64,000 nt of DNA from Opisthorchis felineus (GCA_004794785.1 SJOL01008935.1:23800-87799), one strand, 5' to 3'; positions 1 to 11,342 are shown, counted from the stretch's first letter. Notes: a model not told the origin generated them from the sequence alone. Made by a program: numbers and translations.

Positions 1-238
1 GAGTAACAGAAGGCAGAGGTCCTTTAAAATCGACGTTAATTCGTTCGAATGGTTGAGTCGCTTTGATGAGCGTAGCAGGGGGTGGTTTGTAAAATTGCGG
101 TTTGATGGCGGCACAAACAGTACATTTTGTGATGATGTCTTTGACATCTTGGAGGGAAAACGACAAGTTTTTGGAAAGAACAAATTGATGCATGCGAGTA
201 ATTCCGGGATAGCACAAGGAATCATGAATTTCTTTTAA
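1..238 (-). pseudogene. Ty3/Gypsy integrase N-terminal fragment
   Basis: The - strand translation downstream of RNase H contains a zinc-binding HHCC-type arrangement: H in LKEIHDSLCYPG, a second H in RMHQF, then CTVC. It continues into INVDFKGPLP, the start of the integrase catalytic core with its first Asp. The domain runs off the left edge of the window. It joins retrotransposon cDNA to host DNA in intact family members. A stop codon separates it from RNase H, so this copy is broken. Confidence 0.8.
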
Positions 239-655
239 TTAATCATTGCCGATCACATTGGCGCATAGGTTACGCGGTAAGGTGTCAGCTACCAGATTCT
301 TTTCCAGGTCTGTAGCTGACATCGTAGCTAAAAGCGGAGAGTTCCATTTTCCATCGCTGGATTTTATCGTTTTTATCTTACTTTTCTGCGACACACCGTG
401 CATAAAGGAAACCGACTGCTGGTCAGTGATAAGCTTGGAGTGCTTCCCGAAGAGATAATGCTTCCATTTACGGATAGATTCAACGATGGCGCATGCCTCT
501 TTCCCAGTAGCAGAGTGATTCTTTTCACTCGGTGTCAGTGTCCTAGAAAAGAAGACCACCGGTCGGCCGTTCTGAGTCAGAGATGCAGCAATGGCTATGT
601 CTGGGACGTCCATCTCGACAACCAAAGGTGTGTTGTAGGCGACTGTCACAACCAT
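239..655 (-). pseudogene. Ty3/Gypsy RNase H domain
   Basis: The 138-residue frame has the RNase HI-like fold signature seen in Ty3/Gypsy polyproteins: an Asp in VEMDVPDIAIAASL, then GRPVVFFSRTLTPSEKNHS, an Glu in TGKEACAIVESIRKW, and TDQQS, which corresponds to the family's TDH(K/Q)-type Asp. These are the expected acidic catalytic positions. The segment at 674-886 on the same strand, in another frame, is the RT-RNase H tether. RNase H degrades the RNA strand of the RNA/DNA hybrid during reverse transcription. Confidence 0.85.
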
Positions 656-999
656 AGCATTCTCTAACTCCTTTTAATTTTCGAAGGACTGTTGTACACG
701 TTCCGGTAAGGGGAAAGTCTTATTTCTGACAACCACACTGATTTTGTCAGAGGAGTATGGTATCCATTGCGAATAATAAGCAAACATGCAAACAACTCGT
801 TGTTGGGATTTAGCGTCATGTGGATGAGGGAGTTGACGAATAGGGCTCATTCGTTCAGGATCTGGTTTGATAATTCCTTCAGACACTTCATAGCCGAGAA
901 GACGTATTTGTTTGGCTGCTATGATGTTTTTCTTGCAGTTAATGGTAATCCCATATTTTTATTACTTCATAGAAAGATTTGAGGTTCCGGTCATGCTCA

Positions 1000-1420
1000 C
1001 TTTGGATAGTCCCACAAATAGTGACGTTGTCGATTTAAGCGTAGGTGCTGCTTAAGTTCTCAGACTTGATTATATGGTCAATCGTACGCTGGAAGCGTGC
1101 TGCTCCGTTGGTAACACCGGAAGGAATACGACGGAACTGAAACAGTTCTCCGCATGCTTCAAAAGCCGTATACGGTTTGTCTTTCTCACTGATGGGAACT
1201 TGATGGTAAGCACTCAATAGGTCTAAGGTGCTAAAGACAGCATGGCGGGAAATTTCTTCAATCATTTTATCCAGTTGCGGTAACGCATAAGCGTCTAGGT
1301 ATGTGAGCCGATTAATGGTTTGACTGTAGTCCACTACCATGCGTCTTTTTTGGTTTGAATTTTTCGTGACCAGTACTTGAGCCCTCCAGGTTCAATTCGA
1401 AGGTTCGATTATACCTTCAT
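1000..1420 (-). pseudogene. Ty3/Gypsy reverse transcriptase core fragment
   Basis: The frame at 1340-1035 contains RMVVDYSQTINRLT, then YALPQLDKMIEE, FSTLDLLSAYHQVPI (the first catalytic Asp of the RT palm) and the AFEACGELFQFRRIPSG block. All are standard Ty3/Gypsy RT motifs in order. The frame then hits a stop exactly before IDNVTICG, so the second catalytic motif (normally Y-x-D-D/N) is separated from the first by a nonsense codon. Upstream (1420-1345), WRAQVL-like and FKPKK remnants occur in other frames, showing frameshifts. Confidence 0.85.
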
Positions 1421-1427
1421 CCAGTAG

Positions 1428-1870
1428 TCAGCTAACTTCAGAGCGGATGAACTGTTCATCGTCAGGGTTATAACGCCGCGATTTCGTGGCGATTGGGTTG
1501 TAATCGGGTGAGACGTTAGCAAAAAGAGGTGATTCAACCGTAGCAGCAGTTAGACCGCAGAGGGTGAATGGACTTCGGTTCCCACCGAATGCGACTTCAA
1601 CTTTGTTATGTAGACCAAGGAATTCGTGGCCTAGCAGCACGTCAGCACATAGATTGGTTAACACCAATAGTTTTATTTTTTGTAAACACTGCCCTGTAAT
1701 CGATGGATGCGTAGCAGTAGCCGCTAGTTGAACACGTCAGAGAGGTAGATACCATGGTAATCACAGAATCGTTTGCATATATCTTCCAGCCATGTGTGCG
1801 GACAACCAAAAGAGATATATAACTGTCCGAACTTCATGTGTCTATGAGGGCCTGAAGCAGTGTTGCGTTT
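1428..1870 (-). pseudogene. Ty3/Gypsy aspartic protease, active site interrupted
   Basis: The frame at 1667-1428 has LCADVLLGHEFLGLHNKVEV, the C-terminal half of a retropepsin with the ILG(H/Y)-F-type flap end, followed by RYNPDDEQFIRSEV, the usual link into RT. The N-terminal half (around 1870-1800) reads LLQALIDT, stop, SSDSYI. The family active site is D-T/S-G, and here the Gly codon is a TGA at 1836-1834. The protease would cut Gag-Pol in an intact element, but this one is inactive. Confidence 0.8.
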
Positions 1871-1980
1871 ACCTTTATGCTGGTCACCGTGCGGGACAAG
1901 CAGTTCGGGGCTGCAGCAGTCAACAGGGAAGATAAGGCAGAATCTGTCGTGCAATTGGAGTGGTTTTTGACAGATTTGGA

Positions 1981-2719
1981 TCAACAAACACGCTGAAAAT
2001 GGCATGTTTTGCCACATGATTTACAAACTGCTTCTGTTGCGGGGCATTTCGATCGTGGATGCCTGGAACGACCGCAAAAATAACATACCTGAAAATTGAT
2101 TGACGAGAGATAAGGTGTGGAATCAGGGGAGCTTGAATGCGGCGGGGTAACCGTAGATGTCTGTGAAGTTGCTGCAGCCGCAGAAAATGATATCGGTTGT
2201 TTATGCGAGTATGACTGAGCTTCTTCGTGGGCCAGTTCTAATGACCAATCCAATTCATGTGCTTCATTGAGAGTGAGTTCATTTTGAGCCAGAAGTCTTT
2301 TGTGATGGCAGCAGACTGAAGTCCGTTGGTCAGAGCATCGCGTACACTTTCGTTTTGATGGTCAATGGCGGATCCGCCTTGAAATCACAATTTTTGGCCA
2401 AGGATTTAAGCCTCTGAACAAACTGATCAACATCTTGACTGGTGTCCTGTTTGCAAGTTTGTAGAAGATGAGCATAAATTATATTCTTAGGACGAACGTA
2501 CAACTTTTCAAGTGTACTGATAGCGGATTCGTAATCGGGACAGTCAGCGATGTAAACCTATGCAGGTGCATCCACGAAATGGACCAAGGTTTCGAGTTTT
2601 TTAGATTCGACAGTGCCCAGAAACGTTTGTAAGGTTCGGAACCAATGATTCCAACGCGTTGTGGCTCCTGGAGAATCTGGATCTGTGTCGAAACACTTGG
2701 GTCGCAGCAACGGTTCCAT
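1981..2719 (-). pseudogene. Ty3/Gypsy gag with two zinc knuckles
   Basis: The gag frame starts MEPLLRPKCFDTDPDSPGAT and contains the tryptophan-rich capsid start (RWNHWFRTLQTFLG). It is interrupted by TAG at 2560-2558 and resumes as VYIADCPDYESAISTLEKLY. Near its end are two CX2CX4HX4C zinc knuckles: CYFCGRSRHPRSKC and CKSCGKTCHFQRVC, at 2090-1985. These bind the element's RNA. A Ser/Pro-rich linker precedes the knuckles. Confidence 0.85.
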
Positions 2720-2889
2720 TGTATTCTTAAACAAGTAAATTATTACGGATGTAGTATCGATCCTGATTGAGCGCAAGAACAAGACTGAATAGCGTGGAAT
2801 GAATAGCGCTTTACTTGTCTAAGAATAGACGTACGTAAGCCGAAAGTGAAGGCGAAAGCATGGTCAATACGAAACGACAATGTGAACAC

Positions 2890-3240
2890 AAACAATAGTC
2901 ATGACGTTCACCCTGGCAGTGTCTCTAATTATTGATGCATCTCGTCTCGGTATCCATATCCAGGTGGACTGCAGTGACCAGCATGCTTTTCATATTTTGC
3001 TGCCAAGTCATTGCTTGATCTCCCTTGGCTCATTCCCACCATCTGCGTGGTTTTGCTACAAAGCCTCGCCGGGTAAGTTAGTCAACGGACACGTGACCAG
3101 GCTAGTGTAACCTATTGAGTGTGGTCAGCTCATCTGTGGTGGTCGAGTTATTTCTTCCGAAAACCATATGACGTATTTCATCGTCACTGGTTCGATGTTT
3201 CCACCAGGTTCGGACGGTACCTGGGAGACGCCGATGGTCA
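2890..3240 (-). mobile_element. RTE-type LINE 3' fragment
   Basis: This segment is a diverged copy of 19819-20180. Both carry tgtctctaa-tattgatg, cccatccag-type and cattgttTGATCTCCC-TGGCTC blocks in the same order and orientation, and both encode on the - strand the C-terminal end of an RTE reverse transcriptase ORF (the RWLGHM and GGWKRARGDQ region). It abuts the Ty3/Gypsy leader region. No intact frame remains. Confidence 0.7.
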
Positions 3241-3249
3241 AACATGATG

Positions 3250-3595
3250 ATCAAACATAGAGATAGTATTGCACACCCTGAAGGTGAAAATTAAGTAGCC
3301 TACTGGGGTAGCGGTGCGTGGCTACCCCTATGCCATTGTTTGTAACATTTGGAACCACTGTGCCTGATCTCTAGTCGAAAAGCTCTGCTGATGCGAGGCA
3401 GCGTCAACCTCCGAACAGGTTAGAACAAGTGAGTAGTCACATCCCAGTCATGCTTTCCGCAAGAGTTTCCAACTGACTGCGTGTTTCCCTGTTAATTTTG
3501 CCGTTTTCTTTAATTCACAGCAAAAGACTCCTTTCTGCATGGTTCGGCATAGATCATGGGCGAATACATTCGGAGTCCTTTAATCCGTACAATGC
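3250..3595. other. Region just upstream of METTL9; presumed 5' UTR/promoter
   Basis: There is no coding signal. A perfect inverted repeat, GGGGTAGC-8 nt-GCTACCCC, lies at 3305-3328. No TATA or CpG-island-like feature can be asserted. In the frame of the proposed first exon a TAA at 3581-3583 closes the upstream reading frame, which is compatible with transcription starting in this stretch. Confidence 0.4.
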
Positions 3596-3645
3596 ATGCG
3601 AAATTGCAACACCAACAAGTACACTCCGATAGCACACATGATGAG
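3596..3645 (+). CDS. METTL9: METTL9 coding exon 1 (proposed start)
   Basis: The exon would encode MRNCNTNKYTPIAHMM plus two bases and ends at a canonical donor (GAG/gtaagt at 3646). A 62-nt intron (3646-3707) ends in tgatcag, and the phase (2) exactly matches the next exon, giving Arg at the junction. An in-frame TAA lies 15 nt upstream, so this ATG is the first available in the exon. Vertebrate METTL9 has a longer N-terminus with a hydrophobic leader, which is absent here. An alternative upstream first exon, or a start at one of the two later Met residues, is therefore possible. The splice junction is better supported than the start. Confidence 0.6.
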
Positions 3646-3707
3646 GTAAGTCGCACGTTTATTTGGCATCCAGTTCAGCATCACCCAACCTAGTGGTATT
3701 TGATCAG

Positions 3708-3884
3708 GCCCGAGTACCTGAAACCGGAGCTTTTGCAAAAGTTTGTACAATCGGAACAAGATACTGAGACACAAGAATTTCTATCCCGTTGTTTTGAAAA
3801 ATCAGACTGGTTTTTCACACATTTATATCATGCCATCGCCAAGGCAGTGTTGACGTGGTTCATGACATCAACTTCCATTAATGG
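3708..3884 (+). CDS. METTL9: METTL9 coding exon 2
   Basis: The translation reads PEYLKPELLQKFVQSEQDTE and then QEFLSRCFEKSDWFFTHLYH, ending FMTSTSING. It matches the N-terminal region of the DREV/METTL9 family nearly position for position (human: FVQS-LDQGTQIFL, EKSGWLFIQLYHS, FMSRTSING). The exon ends at GG/gtgagt with phase 2, and the next exon supplies G to complete Gly. The large intron that follows (3885-11152, 7268 nt) holds SINE and repeat debris. This region precedes the methyltransferase fold. Confidence 0.92.
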
Positions 3885-6800
3885 GTGAGTGTTCCTGTAT
3901 AATCTAGCAGTTCCACTGGGTAACCTGACAATGGTTGACTATAAGTCATAACAGACTGTTTTTGTGGCAACTTTTAAAGTATGTCTGTTTTGGAACTGTT
4001 CCTCAGCGAATTTTGTTCACCGAAGGCAGCTTCTGAGAAGCTCTATGGAAGTCGTTGTCTCGTTCAGTTTCATGCCCATTTCGTGATCTGCATTGCATTC
4101 CTATTCATAGATAGTCGCAATTTGAGGCTAGCACGGTAATACCAAGGCAACAGAAAGGGGGTTACAGGCCACCGTTGGCGGAGCGGTCTTTCTCCGGGAA
4201 GCTTACCACCTCGCGACTGACTGATAATACTGTTTTGGGCTTCTTCAGGAAATGAATTCTCTTTATGGTGATGATCTAATTGGTTATGGGTTTATGTCTC
4301 GCCTAATATGGATAACCATCCATTTCAAGGGCGAAAGCTTCTAATGGGGAGCAGTTAAGTACCCATTGAATAGCTAAACCCTACCATATGGTGTCTCGCT
4401 TATTTTCTTTATCGTATTGAGGTAACGTGTTAGTCATGTCCGCCTATCGGAGCTCTTAGATCCTATGAAGCCAAGTTTAACCCAATATTCATTCCTGTTT
4501 TAAGCAGTCGTTAGATAGAAAAACGATGGGTCTGATAGGGTGCTGGTCGCATTCAAACGCACCTCATACGTTTAGATATTGGGTGCTCACTTGTATACTT
4601 CACTTGATATCTATTTCAGTGAAGTAGTAGGCATATCTTCAGTCCAGTACACATCCATTCAACGCAGTCTGTCGAATGTAGTCCTAACAGGGGAAGATGA
4701 ACTTTTGAGGGACTAATTGCCCAATCCATGGTGATTTCCTGTGTGCGCCTAGTGAGACTTCAGCATACAGCACATTGCAACCTTTCGTGGTTTGTACAAA
4801 TGCAATGGACATCTCCGTGCCGGCCAACTTCCGCCAGTATCGGAGTCTTTTTCGGTGGCGATTGATGTATGTGGTCCGTTATAATTTCCCTGACAAAATA
4901 TTTCCCGCTGACAGTGCCTGTCGGTAAAATTGCTCTTTAAAAAAATTATATGTACTGAATGAAGCACCCGTTAACTACACTTTTCCTAGGATGTTCCATC
5001 TGAAACAATATTGATTGACTCGGACTACCTCCTTGAAGGCGTTCGTAACTACCGACTCAACAAGAATGATTTTTGTACTGGTGTTGCACATTCATCCCAA
5101 AAAAGAAAGCATACGGGGGTTCTCACTGGCCCGGACAACTTAGCTTGCGGTAGGGGTATCCAGTCACTCCCAACTAGTTCTTGCATTCGTTGCCCCATTA
5201 TAAAGGATAGTTAAGGTTATTGCGTTGTGTTCTTATTTCTATGCATTTTTGCTAATTCTTCCAACCAATTATTGTTAGTGTATATAACTTCTAGGATTCC
5301 GTCATTCTGTTCATCACCTATCCAAAATATCCGTTTGATAGACTCTGGACAGTGCTAGTAATTTGAGCACTGGTTTCCCCTGATCTACTTGGTCAGGATG
5401 ACGAGGAAATCCAAGTGGCTCTAATGTTACTGTCAACACCTGGAGCTCCTTGAAAGCTTCGAAGAAGACACGTATAGCACCCCGAAGCTGAATAAGAGGT
5501 CCTAGGTCAAGAATATAGTAGGTAGATGTTTGGAATCAACATTTGCTACGTACAAATCCTGCTCTTCTCTGCTTGATCAGCATGACCTTGCTGAATGCTC
5601 ACATTCGGGATGTTCAGCTGAGTATCAGAGCTGCAAATGATTGACTTGAGTCAATTGAACAACTTGTGGTCAGGAGCTGTTTCGCTATTGATCGAGTGGC
5701 TGACTGACAGTTTAGTATTTGCTGTCTCATCCTACGTTCTGATTACGTTGGAGTGTGTGTTGTTATTCCCTGAGAGGGATGTCAGTCTGTTCTCCGAACG
5801 TGTCAGACGAACTGGTAGATGGCATGGACGACAGAAAGTTTGAGTCCCCGCGGTCGGCGTGCTCGAATTGTAAGAACCGAAATTAAGTGAGCCATTTGTA
5901 GTTACGCATCGGTATAAGTGCGATCCAGAACAGTTGCCAGTCGTTTGTTTCACGCAAATCCATGGCCCTTTCAAAGTGATAATCGTAGGAAAATCTCTTT
6001 TGAGTGACAACAAAATTTTTCCGGTTGACTGTAAGTTCTAGGTAGTCACTAACCGGCGGGATGTGTGCCACCTGGACCGCAGATGTTCCCTTCCGTATGA
6101 AGTAATGTTTTAACCAAGCCACGTTCATAAGCCACCGATGAGAGGATGATCAACCTAATTCGTTTTATAGTAGGTAGCGCGCGGATATATGAGCATTACA
6201 TTCCAGGAAGCTTAACTACCCCTTGACTTTTCCCCTTAAGATGCGGATAAACTGAATAATGTTGAATTCAGTGATGTTAGAGAAATAAAATACCCAGAAG
6301 TGTTCTGTAAAAATTAGCATATCGTCAGTACAATCCTTATACAGTGCGACGCTTGCAATATTACCGTAAATTTGTTTCTGTTTTGCATCGACGGCAAAAG
6401 AAGGTAAAACAAACATTAACACCCTGCTTTTCTGACCAATGAATTTTAGTGCTTTCATAGATATTGTGCGACTGCATATTGCATATACTTGAAACTGATA
6501 AACGCCGCCAGTAATCGCTACCGTTTTTTGGGCGGGACCGATCAGTGTCTCTACTTTGAAACGCCGCCAAAGGCTGTATAATGATAAAGGCGTGTTGTGA
6601 ATGGCACGCTCATAATGGTAACGGCGTCCTGCTGTAGTAAACCGAATAGGATGACTAAAATTCTTTTTGGTATTTATTTGTTATGGTAGTGGACAATAGG
6701 AAAGCTCTCACAGCCAAGATTATCCTGATTTTTATTTAAGAAGTTCGTTGTAGCGGTAGTATTTTTTGTATGTTTAACTTGTGACTTCATCGATGCATTC

Positions 6801-7094
6801 GCAAGGTACAAGGTACCAAATCTCCAGCGTGGAATAATCGGCTGTTATTAGTTGTACGTTAGTTGCACTCTCCAGTGCATTTCTATATTTTTCTATACAT
6901 ATCCATTTATTTTTGTTTTGCACTCAAAAAGCAATTGTTACCCGACGGATCATTTCTCCCCGTGACTCTGTTTGGTGGAGTAAGAGTTGAAAATAAAATA
7001 CTGGTTCATATTCCTAATCACGTGAGCTTCAGATAGCTCAGTTTTTGAGGCGCGAAGTTATAAACCAATGGCCGGTCTTTCAGTTAATTTTTGA

Positions 7095-7175
7095 CAGTTC
7101 AATTGTTCTGGTCTAGGCTCGGACAACTTTTGCAGTGTCGCAGTCCTCGGGTTTCTTTCTTGGTCCCCTTGAAGG
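7095..7175 (+). mobile_element. Diverged SINE body fragment
   Basis: GTCTAGGCTCGGACAACTTT followed by a CTCGGGTTTCTTTCTTGG-type block matches the body of the SINE copies at 10003-10174 and 62331-62510 (GTCTAGGCTTGGGCAACTTGG ... CTCGTG-TTCCTTC). The tRNA-like head is not recognisable here. Confidence 0.55.
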
Positions 7176-9117
7176 ATGTGATAGGTATCAAGCACTTTGG
7201 ACTTCGATTTCAAGATGCTATCATGTAGACAAGGTCAATATATTTTGAGCAGCCGAGGAACGTTTTGCGTTTATTTGATATGGAACTTACAGCTGAGGTT
7301 ATATATAATCCACAACCTCCGATAGGATGTGTGACCAATTCACCTCCTACTTGAGAGCAACATCTTACGTGGTGACGTCAACGTCTAAGTAGTTCAGTCC
7401 CATCGGAAACCTGGAACAGCTTGTTAGGAAGATAAGTACAATGATCCTAAAGTTTCCAAAGCTTTTAGTTGTCTGGCAGGCATTCTTGCGTTGTATCGCA
7501 TTTCATCGGCACTCTGTGTAGTATTTGGTTCTTTCCTTGCCTGCACTGAGAGATGATCTAATTTTCTATTTCCGGTTCCACCGTGACAAGGAATTTGCAA
7601 CCACTTATTTTGTTCCAGCTCTATGCAGTTTCCCAGTCATTCTCTTCTCCGATAGTCCCGTTATCCTAACGATACTCGCTTGTTTGGTACTGACCATAGC
7701 AATTAGCGATGCAGTGACCGGAAGTCACCCATCTGTAATTATCTGAAAATTAACCAGGGTTTCCTTCGTCTGAGTGAACTGAATTCGCGTTTCTTGACAG
7801 ACAACGGGTATACTACTGTCGCATTGCACTGAACGGTTGACTTTCACAATGTTCCGGCTGACTGCATCTGAGTGGAACAACCACGTTGTCACATTTTGCC
7901 GAATGTCTGTGTATCGTGTGCGGCCAAATTTTTCAAGAAAAACTTGGTCCAAGACAGCTTATTTTTTTCTTAATTTCACTGACATTTTATCCTCAACAGC
8001 TGAGAGTACTTGTATGTATTATCTGTCCAAGTGTCCGTTCTGGCGGCAAGGTTGTTTTGCATTGTTCATCTGTGTAATTCTGTTAGGTTAGTGAGGACTC
8101 CGAGTAAATTCTAAGTTGTCGGAGGTGATGAATTTATTCGTTTGTATGCCCCACTGTTTTTAGTTTGACATTCTGATACTTTTCTGCGTTTTTCCGTATC
8201 GACTGCCGTAGTTTAGGCAACCTGATATTGCACTTAACAATTCTCTCGACAGTGTTATTGGTTTTCCTGGTTTCCTTCATCACTCTCTAAGGGACCTGCA
8301 TTTTTTTTGTTTTACATGTAACTCGTTGGCATTTCAGTAGCTCAAACCGTAGTGTGCATTAAGGGGAAATTAGATGGCTTTTCTCTCGTTTCTCTACTTG
8401 TTCCTGATTGGATCTTAGATTTACATACTCAACCGCCCAACCTTGGGATTGGTTTGCGTTCTGAGCCCAGATGGGCTCAAGTTCGACTGCATCTTGTATC
8501 CACTAACACTGTACACTCTTATGTAGCTGGCGACAGTGAACTTTGGCCATGACAGAACGCTAGAAGGGTTAGAAGTAAAAACATCCCCCGCAACACCTAA
8601 ACCAATTACTTCCTGATTTGTCCTACGACTTGATTGCGAATACCAAGCATGCTGAAACAAAGTCGGCGCGACTTAATCGGCGGAGTCTTCTCCATTTAGC
8701 TTGACGGCATGTTCCACAATGGACTGTTGCTACCGGGTTGTCGTTTACACAATCAACTGCGGTCACCACACTACTCGCTAGCGAGTCGCTCTGTCTAGCC
8801 TAAAGTTGTGGGAATACTCCAGCTGCTATGCTGAACTCACCAACACTGAGTATGAAGGACTTAGCACCACCACTAACAAGTGGCATGGAAAAACATTGCT
8901 ATGAGCTCAACTGGGGTGGTTGGCGTTGTGGGGTGTGCAACAACGGGGACTGTGTTTAATTCCAGCATGCATTATAGATGCTGACCCGAAACTCCAGATA
9001 AAATGAATCCAACTGTTGATCTGTTTTAATCAAAAATGCGGTTTTGTTGGATTTCATGATTGTGCATGTCTGAGTGTGTTGCGAGGATGTTTTAGAGATC
9101 TTCAGCTCCAAGAAGGC

Positions 9118-9200
9118 ATTCATCATCATCACCATCATTATCGTCATCATCATCATGGACAGCATGACATCATTGTTCAACACTGATGCTTCGCTGAAGT
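9118..9200 (+). repeat. (CAT/ATC)n microsatellite followed by a short shared motif
   Basis: An imperfect CAT-type triplet tract at 9118-9155 runs into tgttcaacactgatgcttcg, which recurs in near-identical form at 61475-61500 (+) and 63293-63320 (- strand, inside an RTE copy). The - strand frame reads it as a Met/Ile-rich run, which is meaningless. Confidence 0.7.
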
Positions 9201-10000
9201 ACACAGGCATTTATGAACATCGCCGCAGGACAGCGATTCATAAGTAGTGTAATCTTGCGATTCGGTGACCAAAGGTAGCCGGAAACTGACGAAATAGCCA
9301 TGGAAATCAAATGAGCTTCAATCACACGACATTATTAGCATTAACGGACGTTAGTTTGGGATCAGAGTGCGAACATCATCAATGACCTACATGGTCGGCA
9401 TATCCGACCTGGACAAAACTGGAAGTGAAGGTCTGTGTGCTTGATAGCCTTTATCAGTGCCATGTCGAGTTTGCGTGGTTAACTGTGTTCACCAGATAGC
9501 CGGCGCCTCTACTCTGTCCTTGTGATTGATTCATTGGGTCATAGGCTTGTCGTAAGTCTCAAGCACAAAGACGGTGCTCGTGCGTTTTCAGTCCCTTCGA
9601 AGCACGCGAGCAATTTGAAGTCTACGTGACTCTCCGTTAGAACTTAAAGTGCGATTACCGAGCTGCTGAACATTCTGTTGCTCCGAATGTTCTTTTTTTT
9701 GCTGCCAAGCTGTCTAAAAGATTTATCTGTTCAAGACAACTTGAGCACTCGATCAAACACAATCTGTGCCTTCATTTTCGATAACCTGTCTTTGTTCCGC
9801 ACTATTTTTCCCAGTAGTATCCCTGTGGAACGTACGTCTGCAATCAGGTATTACTCCAGCAAGATGCGGTAGTTGGACAACGGGTTCGTGGCTCTGTGAG
9901 GCGCTTTCATGTTTAGGTACGCTTTTGTCGTCCACATTTAGTTTGACGGGGCGGCCGGTGTACCCGTTGGTGTGGAGGACTTGTGCAGGGCAAGTTTGCT

Positions 10001-10174
10001 GATGGTTCAGTGGTTAGAGCGCGAATTTGCTGACCGGAAGGTCCGTGGTTCGAACCCGACCTCTGCATCTCGACTTCTCCTGTCTAGGCTTGGGCAACTT
10101 GGCATTATCTAAGCCCTCGTGCTTCCTTCGGGTCGCATGGCAGCTAGGCACCGAAAGTGTGTTACAGCTGAACG
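10001..10174 (+). mobile_element. tRNA-derived SINE
   Basis: The head has RNA polymerase III promoter elements: A box TGGTTCAGTGG at 10003-10013 and a perfect B box GGTTCGAACCC at 10047-10057, spaced as in a tRNA. A non-tRNA body follows (GTCTAGGCTTGGGCAACTTGG ... CATGGCAGCTAGGCACCGAAA). A second copy at 62331-62510 matches through head and body, so this is a SINE family and not a tRNA gene. The acceptor stem does not pair well. Confidence 0.85.
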
Positions 10175-11152
10175 ATTATCTTTATTATTTGTGTTCACGA
10201 TTACAACCATCCTCACTGTAGCGCACCTGTTTCTCTCGTTCCGATAGCGTTTTACAACGAAATATTTCTGGTTTAGCAACCAGAACCTGTTATCCAGCAA
10301 CCAAAGATATACATGTCCGTTTGTATGAAAGGCAGTCGGGACCAAGTTGTCGACCACAAGCAGTGCATATACCCTGATGCTATGCTTATCAGAAGAAACT
10401 ACGACGCGTTCTACACCGAGGCTGATACAGACGACAACCTATTACCAGGAGATTTCAATGCACTGGTCATCCGAACATTTTGGAACATCAGGACATCGAT
10501 ACCGTGAACAATCACAGTGATTTCCTGTTCGAATTTCCTTATCTACTCACTTGCCATCATTGACACGAGACTTTTCTTCAATGGGGAGCAACACCGTTTG
10601 AATATACCCTCTTCCGTTTACCCGATTGCGCTATCGTTAATCAGCGAGATTTCCCGGAGGTGCGCATCACAAGAATGACGCGATGGCAAGTCGTTGAACA
10701 GATCGATTGGTTGTCCGAGCGGAGCTCAACGTCCTGTTTCACAAGCTACACTGTGCTGACTGCAACACCGAACGTCCGAAACATCCGAAATTCAAATCGT
10801 TGCAGCAACATTCGTTTCGATAGACTTCAGACCATTCAACTCGCTGACTGTATTTTGACATAACTTGATGCAGGAAGTGCTGATGACAGCAAAATCACGG
10901 TAGTGAAGACCTAATTCGCTGCAGGGTTTTATCTTTTTTTTTCTCATACTGGGCACAGCATAGGGTACTTTGGTTCCCCATACTTTGGTGATTCTCTTGA
11001 TGGCTTTTTTAGGATCAAGAGTAGATTCGGTCGTCAGCTACAGCGTAGTTTCAATTGGAATCATGAAGCATTTTTCAAACCGGGTATACTGCAGACTCTA
11101 CTTCATCCATTTTCCCACAATTGTTGTCCTTTTGTTGACTCTTTGATGACAG

Positions 11153-11253
11153 GCTCCTCAGACGTGGCTCGATGTTCGTGTACTCCTCACAGCAATTTGG
11201 CACATTGCTGGAGATAAAGACAGGGGATCGTTTACATTCATTGCTTGATTTGG
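11153..11253 (+). CDS. METTL9: METTL9 coding exon 3
   Basis: The 101-nt exon is flanked by gatgacag and gtgagt. It starts with the one base needed to complete Gly, then reads LLRRGSMFVYSSQQFGTLLE and ends LHSLLDLG with one base of the next codon. This equals the conserved family segment LLGRGSMFVFSPDQFQRLL...HRLLDLG, including the strand that leads into SAM-binding motif I. The frame is too short to stand out as an ORF and was found by family match and phase. It is required: without it, exon 2 (phase 2) cannot join exon 4 (needs phase 1). Confidence 0.93.
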
Positions 11254-11342
11254 GTGAGTGCATATTCTTTCTTCACCTTGCGATTGTTCTAACTTGTTAG
11301 TGCCCTGTAAAGATGAACGTCAACGTAAGTTGTCCATAACAT

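Larger units (their letters stand above)
1..2719 (-). mobile_element. Ty3/Gypsy LTR retrotransposon, degenerate, truncated by window edge
   Basis: Read on the - strand, the order is gag, protease, reverse transcriptase, RNase H, integrase, which is the Ty3/Gypsy order. Gag begins at an ATG at 2719-2717. Protease lies around 1860-1430, reverse transcriptase around 1340-1000, RNase H at 655-239 and the integrase N-terminus at 238-1. In-frame stops (for example 2560-2558 and 1836-1834) and frame changes between the domains show that this copy cannot make a polyprotein. No pair of LTRs was recognised: the 3' part lies outside the window, and 2720-2890 is the likely leader or 5' LTR region but could not be matched to a second copy. 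The family name within Ty3/Gypsy is not resolved. Fluke CsRn1-like elements are a reasonable comparison. Confidence 0.9.
3885..11152. other. METTL9 intron 2 (7.3 kb)
   Basis: Besides the SINE pieces and triplet repeat listed separately, it holds no convincing gene. An acceptor-like ttttcctag at about 4990 is followed by an open + frame to 5214 (DVPSETILIDSDYLLEGVRN at its start) with no recognised relative. The A/T-rich stretches at 6160-7080 and 8100-8350 show nothing supportable. Confidence 0.6.
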
